Origin: a virus
IMG/VR virus record: IMGVR_UViG_3300005355_000390
Coordinates: 1-37,972 of that record
Length of the DNA stretch: 37,972 bases
Reading direction: 5' to 3' (one strand)
Shown: positions 31,462-37,972 of the stretch, in pieces
Layout of the letters: each line of letters opens with the position of its first letter
Position numbering within the stretch: the first letter of the stretch is position 1
Made by a program: the position numbers and the translations under genes
Notes under the pieces: model-generated
The model's input: the letters and a program-made list of their open reading frames with translations, nothing else
What the model was told of the DNA's origin: nothing
Database searches by the model: none

Positions 31462-32820
31462 TTATCTGGTTAACAACCGAACGACAGCGTTGTTCCAACG
31501 GACGAGATCTCTCCCTGTGTACGCCTTGGTGAGCGTCAACGAGGCGAACTTCTTATCGGCGACGTACATCTCTCGCCGGTAATTGGCTCCTACTCCCTTC
31601 AAGGCGCTCGGGTACAGCATCAGTGCTTGCACATTGCTGTATTCAGTCTCACGAAACCAACCGCCGCCGGCATCGTTCTGGAACAGCTTGTCGAACGCAG
31701 CGAAAGCGTTGTCCACGTGGTCTACGGGTATGCCGGTTTTCATTGAAAGCAGCTCGTACTCTTGGTCTTTGTAATCCTTAAGGATGAACCCGCCGAACAC
31801 GCCGAGGAACCATTGCCAGAACACAGGGTATCTTCGGAAGTGAGGCTCCTTCGAGATCTCCTCTAGCGCCCGTTCGAATGCGCCGGGCATAGTCGCAGTC
31901 GGCATGTCCAAGGTCTTTTCGCCGATCTTCCACGTGATGGTGGATTCGGCCTTCGATTCCAGCCCGTCGGCCTTGTAGCAGATGTAGTCCACGGCCGCCT
32001 TGAGTAGAGAAAGGCGCGCTCGGTGCTCCGACCAGCAGGCCGCCTGTATCTCGTCGAGTCCGTTGTTGTAGAAAGCCTCTGCGAAGACCGAGCTTGGGAT
32101 ACGCGCATCTTCTGTATCGAAAGTTCCCCCGTCGATCTCAATGCCGCACTTCCCGGTCAGATTCCGGTTCTCGCGGTAGGTCTCGTAAAGAGCTTCGACA
32201 CGCCCTGCGACGGTAGATTGAAAGAAAATATCGCTGTTGATCTGAAAGGCATGATCTTGGATCGCCTTGAACCTCTTCGCTTCAGGTTGACCATTGCCGA
32301 GTGTCCTGACGCGCATCATGAGTGCACGTTCGACCCAACACGCGAAGCGCCACGCTCGAACATCGCGTTCATCAAGGGTCACCTCACCGATCAGAGTAGT
32401 CAGGGGGCCGAGGTTCTTGGGGTCGGGTACGAAGATCAGTTTCACGCCGACCCGCTCTGCGAGACGCTGGTAATCGGCAAAGCGCTCCTTCTGGCGGGAG
32501 GTCACGAGCGCCGCGCCGTTGAGCTTCAGGTAGGTCTTCCAGCCCAGGATCTTGAAGATGTCCTTGAAGCCCCAGTCATTACCCGCTTTGGCTTCGATCA
32601 GGTGGAGAAACGGCGGCCGTGACGAGTAGTCGGTGCTGATCCCGTCCAACTGAAGGATCTCGATCCCGTCGCGCTCTGTGATGTCGCGCTCCACGTAGTG
32701 GCCCGCCGCGTGGAACGCTGCGCCGATCAGCTCTTCGTACTCCCTGCCCGTAGGCAGGCTCGGCAGAGCCGCGACAGTCAACCCGGTCTGCGCGCCGGGA
32801 GTCGCACCTGTTCCGGTCAC
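31462..32820 (-). CDS. PD-(D/E)XK nuclease, restriction- or defence-type
   Basis: 452 residues from the GTG at 32820, which overlaps the Abi_C stop as GTGA; a longer upstream frame is out-of-frame overlap. Residues about 27-100 form a PD-(D/E)XK core: REYEELIGAAFHAAGHYV, LDGIS (D59), then LIEAKAG (E76, K78) and an IFKILGWKTYL helix. The remaining 350 residues are a large helical/mixed region (FFQSTVAGRVEALYETYREN, FWQWFLGVFGGFIL) not recognised, possibly the sensor. It probably cuts DNA or RNA during phage or plasmid challenge. Coupling to the Abi_C gene suggests that the two work together. Confidence 0.75.
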   Translation of the reverse strand: MTGTGATPGAQTGLTVAALPSLPTGREYEELIGAAFHAAGHYVERDITERDGIEILQLDGISTDYSSRPPFLHLIEAKAGNDWGFKDIFKILGWKTYLKLNGAALVTSRQKERFADYQRLAERVGVKLIFVPDPKNLGPLTTLIGEVTLDERDVRAWRFACWVERALMMRVRTLGNGQPEAKRFKAIQDHAFQINSDIFFQSTVAGRVEALYETYRENRNLTGKCGIEIDGGTFDTEDARIPSSVFAEAFYNNGLDEIQAACWSEHRARLSLLKAAVDYICYKADGLESKAESTITWKIGEKTLDMPTATMPGAFERALEEISKEPHFRRYPVFWQWFLGVFGGFILKDYKDQEYELLSMKTGIPVDHVDNAFAAFDKLFQNDAGGGWFRETEYSNVQALMLYPSALKGVGANYRREMYVADKKFASLTLTKAYTGRDLVRWNNAVVRLLTR

Positions 32821-33659
32821 GGCTGTTGCCGGTGTCTCGTGAGCAGGAGTTCCGCGATGATCCCCATCGTCTCGACGGCGGCCCGGGCCTCCGGATCCGA
32901 CACCGCCGGAAGCCATGGACGTCCGTGCCCCGTGCCCTGCTTGTTGCGGAGATTGTTCACCGCGCACCCCGCCTCGTAGAGAGCCCTCTCGAAGCGCTTC
33001 TGTGAGTCGGCCGCCGGGGGCGTTGAGGCGTTGGCGTCCATGCCGAGAGCTGTGAACGCCCTACCCAGCAGCAATGGGAAGTTGCCGGCAGCGGAGGCCG
33101 ACCCCCATCTCTCGGAAACGATGTGGGCTGCCGTCGCCTCGAGCAGATCCTTCCCCGTGCCCGTGACGAGCGCGGCGTCGTCGTAACCTCTCTTGGCTCG
33201 ACGAACGTAGCTTCCAAGCGCATCCGAGAGCGCCGTGCCGGTCAGGTTGTCGAGCAGCAGCGACCGTAGTTCCCCGTCGCTGGTGAGTTCGAAGCCTTCC
33301 GACCGGAACGCGCACGCGGCGTTCGTGATGGCCTCGGCCCCGACGTAGTTATCCGACTCGTTCCGGAACCCACCGCACCCTCGAATGAGGGAGACCATGT
33401 TAGTCACCAAGGCCCCGCCCGCGTCGGGGTCGTTCGCGAGCGCGTGGCTCAGGGTCATCCTAAGCCGCTTCGCCTTGCCGACGAGCTGACCCTGGAACTT
33501 TGGATCTGCCGCCTTCAAGCCCGCCCTGGCGATCTCGAAGTCGATCGCGGAGTGGCTTGGGTCGCGGTGTGCCTGGGCATCGTCAACGAGCCGGGCGACC
33601 GCCACGATGATCGTGTCGGTGAGGGGCGCAATGGTCGACGTTTTGATCGGGGTGCTCAT
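32817..33659 (-). CDS. Abi_C-type abortive-infection protein
   Basis: A 280-residue protein whose C-terminal part (about 160-275) matches the abortive infection C-terminal pattern: ALYEAGCAVNNLRNKQGTGHGRPW (conserved RN and HG, 237-247) followed by a helix AVETMGIIAELLLTR. These domains are related to HEPN-like folds often used in RNA cleavage. The N-terminal 100 residues are helical and unrecognised. AAGGAG is 5 nt before the ATG. It is the first gene of a minus-strand unit with the nuclease and is divergent from the methyltransferase gene. Confidence 0.75.
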   Translation of the reverse strand: MSTPIKTSTIAPLTDTIIVAVARLVDDAQAHRDPSHSAIDFEIARAGLKAADPKFQGQLVGKAKRLRMTLSHALANDPDAGGALVTNMVSLIRGCGGFRNESDNYVGAEAITNAACAFRSEGFELTSDGELRSLLLDNLTGTALSDALGSYVRRAKRGYDDAALVTGTGKDLLEATAAHIVSERWGSASAAGNFPLLLGRAFTALGMDANASTPPAADSQKRFERALYEAGCAVNNLRNKQGTGHGRPWLPAVSDPEARAAVETMGIIAELLLTRHRQQP

Positions 33660-33929
33660 AATAACTCCTTATTCATCAATTACTTACCATTGACGCTCAT
33701 CCACGTCTCGGTGCCCGGTGATTCCTGCGTGCATCTTGGCCTTCGTCGCTTCCTTTCAAACAGCACTTCCTACGGTGCGGGCCGAGTATACCATGAGTTA
33801 CCTCGGGCGATGTACGCCTAAAGATGTTGGGTGCGATCATGTAGTAACCACAATATGTAGTGGGTACAGTCTCCTCCTCGACATCGACTGGGGCAGGCGG
33901 GTACAATCCTGGGCCGTCAGGAGCCCCGG
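33660..33929. other. Divergent intergenic region of the defence cassette
   Basis: 270 bp without a convincing gene. It holds the methyltransferase promoter (33878-33907), two copies of ATGTAGT near 33840-33862 and an imperfect inverted repeat ACCAC/GTGGGT around 33848-33864, possible operator elements for coordinated control of both divergent units. Confidence 0.5.
33878..33907 (+). promoter_or_regulatory. Methyltransferase promoter
   Basis: TCGACA (33878-33883), 18 nt, TACAAT (33902-33907); each differs from the sigma-70 consensus at one base. The leader of about 16 nt carries AGGAG (33919-33923) 6 nt before the ATG. Confidence 0.65.
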
Positions 33930-35624
33930 ATGAACACCCTCTACTACGGTGACAACTTGGACGTGCTCCAGCGCTACGTGAAGGACGAGACCGTAGACCT
34001 CGTTTACCTCGATCCTCCCTTCAACTCCAACCAGGGTTACAACGTCCTGTTCGCGGAACACGGCACGCGGTCTGGGGCTCAGATCAAGGCCTTCGAAGAC
34101 ACCTGGGAGTGGAACCTCGACGCGGAGGCTGCATACACGGACGCTGTGGAGCGGGGCGGGAAGGTATCCGAGGTCATGCGGGCGTTCATGACCTTCCTCG
34201 GCACCAGCGACATGATGGCGTACCTGTGCATGATTGCTCCGCGACTCGTGGAGCTTCGCCGAGTAATGAAGCCAACGGCCTCGATCTACCTGCACTGTGA
34301 CCCGACGGCCAGTCACTACTTGAAGATGTTGATGGACGGAGTATTTGGTCCCACGAATTTTCAGAACGAGATCTTGTGGAAGCGGACAACCGCCCATTCC
34401 GACGCGAAGCAAGGTGCAACTCACTTCGGACGGATTCATGACGTCATTCTTTTCTACAGGCGTGGCCAAACCTCAGTGTTCAATGTTCAGTACACCACCT
34501 ACGACGAGACCTACATGCGCAGTCACTACCGGCATGTCGAAGAAGGCACCGGAAGGAGATACAGAAAGGGAGACTTAACAGCTAACAAGCCGGGTGGCGA
34601 CACAGAGTACGAGTGGAAGGGCGTGAGGCCGTACAAGGGAAGATACTGGGCCTACTCCAAAGAAAAAATGCAAGAGTTCGAAACGCAGGGTCGTCTCGTG
34701 TATACACGAACGGGAATGCCTGAGTACAAACGTTACTTGGATGAAATGCCAGGCAGTCCCGCGCAAGACGTGTGGGACGACATCTCCCCGATCAATTCTC
34801 AGGCTCAGGAGAGACTTGGATTTCCGACCCAAAAACCAGAAGCTCTTCTGGAAAGGGTGATCAAGGCGAGTAGCAACGAGGGCGATCTTGTTCTCGATCC
34901 CTTCTGCGGATGCGGAACGGCTGTCTCTGTAGCTCAGCGGCTAAACCGTCGTTGGGTGGGGATCGACATCACTCACCTTGCGATCAACTTGATCAAGCGT
35001 CGTCTACAGGATACTTTCGGCGAATCGGTAAAGGAAACCTACAGCGTGGTCGGTGAACCCAAGGATCATGGAGGGGCTGTCGCACTCGCCGAACTAGACA
35101 AGTACCAGTTCCAGTGGTGGGCTCTTGGCTTAGTGCATGCCCGGCCCGCCGAGCGGAAAAAGGGCGCTGATCGGGGTATCGACGGAAGACTTTTCTTCCA
35201 CGATGAGAAGAAGTCGCTTGATCGAACGAAACAGATAATGATCTCCGTTAAGGGCGGTGGCACGTCTGTAAAGGACATTCGTGACTTGATCGGCGTGCTG
35301 ACGAGGGAAAAGGCGGAGATTGGGGTATTGATCACACTTCAGGAGCCGACTCGTGACATGCTTCGTGAGGCAGCAGAAGCTGGCTTCTACGCCTCGCCCT
35401 TCACGGCCAGCCGGCACCCCAAGGTTCAAATCTTCACAGTTGCGGATCTACTCGGGGGGAAAGAGATCGACTACCCGCGTATCCGTGCCGAGGTCACCTT
35501 CAAGCAGGCGCCGCGGGCAGTGGCAGAGCCGGAAGGTGAACCCACGCTTCCATTGGAGGGATTTGGGCCGACAGGGCATGGACCAGTAAAAAAGACACGA
35601 AAGCGCCACGATGAAGATGTCTGA
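33930..35624 (+). CDS. DNA methyltransferase fused to an Mrr-like nuclease
   Basis: A 564-residue protein. The methyltransferase part has motif [10 protein letters not shown] (24-31) before motif [11 protein letters not shown] (322-331) and IGID-type [10 protein letters not shown], the beta-class order of N4-cytosine/N6-adenine enzymes that use S-adenosylmethionine. Residues about 388-510 look like an Mrr catalytic domain: [21 protein letters not shown] (D414, D418), IMISVKGG (K441), VLITLQEPT and [12 protein letters not shown]. One chain may thus modify and cut DNA, as in some type II fusion enzymes. It begins the plus-strand half of the cassette; its end overlaps the next gene by 14 bp. Confidence 0.85.
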   Translation: MNTLYYGDNLDVLQRYVKDETVDLVYLDPPFNSNQGYNVLFAEHGTRSGAQIKAFEDTWEWNLDAEAAYTDAVERGGKVSEVMRAFMTFLGTSDMMAYLCMIAPRLVELRRVMKPTASIYLHCDPTASHYLKMLMDGVFGPTNFQNEILWKRTTAHSDAKQGATHFGRIHDVILFYRRGQTSVFNVQYTTYDETYMRSHYRHVEEGTGRRYRKGDLTANKPGGDTEYEWKGVRPYKGRYWAYSKEKMQEFETQGRLVYTRTGMPEYKRYLDEMPGSPAQDVWDDISPINSQAQERLGFPTQKPEALLERVIKASSNEGDLVLDPFCGCGTAVSVAQRLNRRWVGIDITHLAINLIKRRLQDTFGESVKETYSVVGEPKDHGGAVALAELDKYQFQWWALGLVHARPAERKKGADRGIDGRLFFHDEKKSLDRTKQIMISVKGGGTSVKDIRDLIGVLTREKAEIGVLITLQEPTRDMLREAAEAGFYASPFTASRHPKVQIFTVADLLGGKEIDYPRIRAEVTFKQAPRAVAEPEGEPTLPLEGFGPTGHGPVKKTRKRHDEDV

Positions 35625-36192
35625 CAGAACCCTCTCTATTCAACACGTCGGGAAGAACATTCCCTACCGCGCCAGAACTGACGACAAAGGCCGTGTCAAC
35701 TACGGTTTCACTGCGCTCAAAGGACACCCTGAGCGAGTTGGAGATATCAAGGAGGTGGCGTTTAGCCCGGCCCTGGGCAGAGTCGTTAAGATGTTGGCAA
35801 ACGCAAGATCGCCCCTGTTTTCAGGTGGGTGTGACTGGAACCTGTTGAGTGATGGAGAACGGTTTCAGGTGACTGGATACCTGGAAGTCGTCCACAACTC
35901 AAAGGTCCTAGTTCAGCATCCCGAAGCCTATTTCAAGCTCTTCTTCGACTTCAGTGCTCTGGACATCGAGCTGAAAGGAAGCTACCACTGGATGATCGAG
36001 ACCATAAGGTTCCTCGACGCTGATTCGCTCGAGGGATGGTCTGTGGTCATCTACGTTTCTACTGATGGGTTAGCCACCAGTGCAGATGAGGCGCGTCATC
36101 GATGGGACGCAGCTGTAGACGATCTCGGCAATTATCTCAGTCAGGTACAGGCGTCAGGCGAGTGGGCATCGGCAGCGGATCGAATTTACTAG
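35611..36192 (+). CDS. Cassette paralogue 1, unknown function
   Basis: A 193-residue protein. Shared blocks with the next gene are an N-terminal VGKNIPY, a YGFTALKG block, [22 protein letters not shown] and the final RIY. It is alpha/beta in pattern with many aromatics and no known catalytic motif. The ATG at 35611 overlaps the methyltransferase stop by 14 bp (a second ATG is at 35617), so it is probably co-translated with it and functions with the modification enzyme. Confidence 0.7.
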   Translation: MKMSDRTLSIQHVGKNIPYRARTDDKGRVNYGFTALKGHPERVGDIKEVAFSPALGRVVKMLANARSPLFSGGCDWNLLSDGERFQVTGYLEVVHNSKVLVQHPEAYFKLFFDFSALDIELKGSYHWMIETIRFLDADSLEGWSVVIYVSTDGLATSADEARHRWDAAVDDLGNYLSQVQASGEWASAADRIY

Positions 36193-36241
36193 CACTGACC
36201 CCTTCCGTTCTGACCTAGCAGGGAATGAGGCCGAGACAGAA

Positions 36242-36829
36242 ATGGGCGAACAGCCTAGGATGATTCTTGCCATCGAGAACATTGGGAAGGCCATACCGTA
36301 TCCCGCAGCGCAGCATGGAACCTCGACAAATCACGGTTTCAAGCAACTAAAGGGCAGCGAAGACCCGGCCGCGAGTGTTCCAGAGGCCAAAGACAACGCC
36401 GCAATCATGCGGGCAATCAACCTACTCAACGCCAATGAGACGCACTTCTTTACAATCGGCTGCGAAAAGGCCCTAAACAAAAATCCCGATGGCTCCTTCT
36501 TCATGAAGGGCTTTCTTGAATTCTCGTACAACTACCGGGAGGCGATTGCCGATCCACAGGCCTACTTCAGGCTCTTTCTCGAGTTCGACGAACTCTTGCG
36601 AATGCAGACGCCTCCGTATCTGAGGGGACACTTCTACTGGGTGATGGAGCAGAATCGATTTCTCGATGTCTCACGCAGTGGATATTCGCTAGTGACATGG
36701 CTTACGACAGAGGACCGCCCTTCAGGTGAAGAGGCGTCGAGTTGGTGGGAGCGGGCACTGAATCTCCAAACCGACTACTTACTGGGATTCCAACTCCCAG
36801 AAGCCGGGGGTCTTCAGCGGATCTATTGA
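36242..36829 (+). CDS. Cassette paralogue 2, unknown function
   Basis: A 195-residue protein related to the previous one through IGKAIPY, HGFKQLKG, AYFRLFLEF, FYWVMEQNRFLD and the final RIY, but clearly diverged. The pair seems to be an old tandem duplication. It ends 12 bp from the integrase stop, tail to tail. Function is unknown; a specificity or inhibitor role in the cassette is only a guess. Confidence 0.7.
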   Translation: MGEQPRMILAIENIGKAIPYPAAQHGTSTNHGFKQLKGSEDPAASVPEAKDNAAIMRAINLLNANETHFFTIGCEKALNKNPDGSFFMKGFLEFSYNYREAIADPQAYFRLFLEFDELLRMQTPPYLRGHFYWVMEQNRFLDVSRSGYSLVTWLTTEDRPSGEEASSWWERALNLQTDYLLGFQLPEAGGLQRIY

Positions 36830-36841
36830 TCCTCATGGGTC

Positions 36842-37801
36842 TCACTCCTTCTTCGTGTTCAGGATCTGATCGAGATGGGAGGACGCCGAGCGCACGACCT
36901 CGTCCGCCAGATGCGAGTACCGCTGGACCATCGTCATCGTCTTCCAACCGCCCAGTTCCTTCACGACCTGGAGCGGGACGTTGCTGGAGACGAGGATCGA
37001 CGCGAAGGAATGACGGCACGTGTGGAACGTCACGCCGTCCGGGTCGTTGCGCCCCCACTTCAGCCCCGCCGCGGCAACGGCCTTGGGCATGAACCGCCGG
37101 ATGCTGCTCTTCGCGCACCCACCCTCCGGGCCGGGGAACAGCAGCGCGTCGGCCGGTCCGAGGACACGCCGGGCCTCACAGTACTCGAGCAGCCAGCCCT
37201 CCACCGGGAACTTCCGGATCTCGCCGTTCTTCGTTGGCGCGATGAGGTAGGCGCGGCCTGTCCCGTCCGTCTCGAAGTCCGACACCCGCAAGCCGGTCAG
37301 CTCAGAGAGCCTGAAGCCCGTCCCCACGCCCGCACGGATGATCACCTGGAGCCAGTTCGGCGCCTTGGAAACGATCGCGTCCACCTCCTTGGGGCGGAGC
37401 CACCGAGTCCGGGCGTTGCGGACGATGGGCTTCTTCACCTTCGCGCACGGGTTGCGGAAGATCCAGTCCCGGGTGACCGCGAACGAGAAAAGCGCCGACA
37501 GGACCCGCAGGGCTTGGTGCCGGGAGGCCGGCTTGTAGTTGTGCGCGGTCGTCGCCTCGTCCAGGATCGCTTCGACGTCGTCGGGGGTGATGCTGCTGAG
37601 CGCCCGGTCCTTCAGGACGGGGAGCCAGACGGCCGAGAGGTAGAAGTAGTTCCGGATGTTGCGGCCCTCAGCCTTTTTGGATCTGAGGAACCGCTCGAGC
37701 GCCGTGCCGAAGGTCGGACCCTCGTAGACCGGTGCCGACGGGAGATCCCGGGGCTGCCCGGCTTCGAAGGCCAATGCTCTATCCAGCTGAGCTACGGGCG
37801 C
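36842..37801 (-). CDS. int: Tyrosine integrase, main part (int-C)
   Basis: The frame is open from the host side through the tRNA half (APVAQLDRALAFEA) into a tyrosine recombinase. It has an N-terminal core-binding domain (FGTALERFLRSKKAEGRN) and a catalytic domain with TGFRLSEL (R), APTKNGEIRKFP (K), TFHTCRHS (H, R), LGGWK (W) and VQRYSHL (Tyr nucleophile), in order. No ATG or GTG start with a ribosome site lies in the element part; TTG at 37774-37772 is the only near candidate. Its true start and promoter are at the left end (69 and 108-136), joined in the excised circle to give about 336 residues. Confidence 0.88.
   Translation of the reverse strand, partial: APVAQLDRALAFEAGQPRDLPSAPVYEGPTFGTALERFLRSKKAEGRNIRNYFYLSAVWLPVLKDRALSSITPDDVEAILDEATTAHNYKPASRHQALRVLSALFSFAVTRDWIFRNPCAKVKKPIVRNARTRWLRPKEVDAIVSKAPNWLQVIIRAGVGTGFRLSELTGLRVSDFETDGTGRAYLIAPTKNGEIRKFPVEGWLLEYCEARRVLGPADALLFPGPEGGCAKSSIRRFMPKAVAAAGLKWGRNDPDGVTFHTCRHSFASILVSSNVPLQVVKELGGWKTMTMVQRYSHLADEVVRSASSHLDQILNTKKE
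37760..37801 (-). pseudogene. 5' half of tRNA-Arg(TCG) left at the right junction
   Basis: 42 nt on the minus strand fold as acceptor strand GCGCCCG, TA, D arm, and anticodon arm TTGGC-CTTCGAA-GCC with anticodon TCG. After GCC the sequence turns to GGGCAGCC and no T arm follows, so only the 5' half remains. It marks the right attachment junction. Confidence 0.85.
37784..37801. repeat. Attachment-site direct repeat, right copy
   Basis: CAGCTGAGCTACGGGCGC is identical to 1-18 and ends exactly at the tRNA 5' boundary. The repeat may extend further leftward in both copies, but the left one is cut by the window edge. Confidence 0.85.
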
Positions 37802-37814
37802 GCGGGAATGGGAT

Positions 37815-37842
37815 CTTAAAGCAGAGGAAGGAATTGCGGCAA
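37815..37842 (-). promoter_or_regulatory. Original host tRNA-Arg promoter
   Basis: On the minus strand TTGCCG (37842-37837), 16 nt, TTTAAG (37820-37815), about 14 bp before the tRNA 5' end. In the prophage it would transcribe the orphan tRNA half and then int-C. It is host sequence. Confidence 0.45.
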
Positions 37843-37972
37843 TGGGAGCCCCAGTGCCGACGCTGTCACAGCGGCCGGTGCGCGAGGCGGCACGGTGCCC
37901 ATGAGCGGCGTCCGGGGCCGTGATCCCGGATGTTGGCGGAGGTCGATGCGATGGACTAAGCTCGAAGCGCAT

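Larger units (their letters stand above)
1..37801. mobile_element. Integrated prophage in a tRNA-Arg gene
   Basis: A full set of phage packaging and virion genes lies between two copies of the 5' end of a tRNA-Arg gene (1-18 and 37784-37801), with a tyrosine integrase at the right end. Minus-strand early-type genes lie on the left, plus-strand late genes in the middle and accessory genes on the right. The left copy is cut by the window edge, so the exact left junction is not visible. All structural frames are open, so the element may be intact, but no lysin or replication gene was recognised. Confidence 0.9.

Noticed and set aside
33697-33906. Minus-strand 69-codon frame in the divergent region
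   Set aside because: No ribosome site, and it covers the well-supported methyltransferase promoter and repeated elements.
37760-37801. Functional tRNA at the right end
   Set aside because: Only the 5' half up to the anticodon arm is present; there is no T arm or matching acceptor strand.
37802-37972. Integrase starting at the ATG at the right window edge
   Set aside because: That part is host DNA upstream of the tRNA and only happens to be open; the left-end ATG with promoter and Shine-Dalgarno is far better.

Overview
The window holds one integrated temperate phage of about 37.8 kb (roughly 1-37801) plus about 170 bp of host DNA at the right edge. The element sits in a tRNA-Arg(TCG) gene that reads on the minus strand: the first 18 nt of that tRNA occur at 1-18 and again at 37784-37801. 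The host cannot be named. Base composition is GC-rich, start codons include many GTG, Shine-Dalgarno sites are strong, and there is a lipoprotein signal, all of which suggest a GC-rich, probably Gram-negative-type bacterium. The gene content (terminase, portal, scaffold, N4 gp56-like capsid, adaptor and nozzle proteins, three large internal-protein candidates, no tape measure or contractile sheath) points to a short-tailed, podovirus-like virion.

Layout. (1) Left end, 1-241: int start codon, Shine-Dalgarno, promoter and an operator. (2) Left arm, 242-6284, mostly minus strand: a secreted protein, a five-gene overlapping operon with three pieces of sigma factor plus an HNH endonuclease, small zinc-binding and hypothetical proteins, a small ribbon-helix-helix regulator, and RadC. 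(3) Packaging and virion module, 6368-29195, plus strand, interrupted by a reversed potassium-channel gene (7209-7844). (4) Accessory right arm, 29271-36829: a lipase-like lipoprotein and a divergent defence-type cassette (Abi_C protein plus PD-(D/E)XK nuclease on one side; methyltransferase fused to an Mrr-like nuclease plus two tandem paralogues on the other). (5) Main part of the tyrosine integrase, 36842-37801.

The most striking observations are two. First, the integrase gene appears to be cut in two by integration: its promoter, ribosome-binding site and first codons are at the extreme left end, in frame across the tRNA-derived attachment core with the catalytic part at the extreme right end. 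The complete gene would exist only in the excised circle. Second, an apparent sigma factor is divided among three overlapping small genes, one with only region 4 and two with only region 2; a bipartite or alternative-partner sigma may drive the late genes. A repeated operator (core TGTCTGTACA) links the int promoter, the radC/small-terminase divergent region and, in a related form, the promoter of the ribbon-helix-helix gene, suggesting one regulatory circuit.

No endolysin, DNA polymerase, primase or helicase was recognised. All functional calls come from reading motifs in the sequence; no database search was run.
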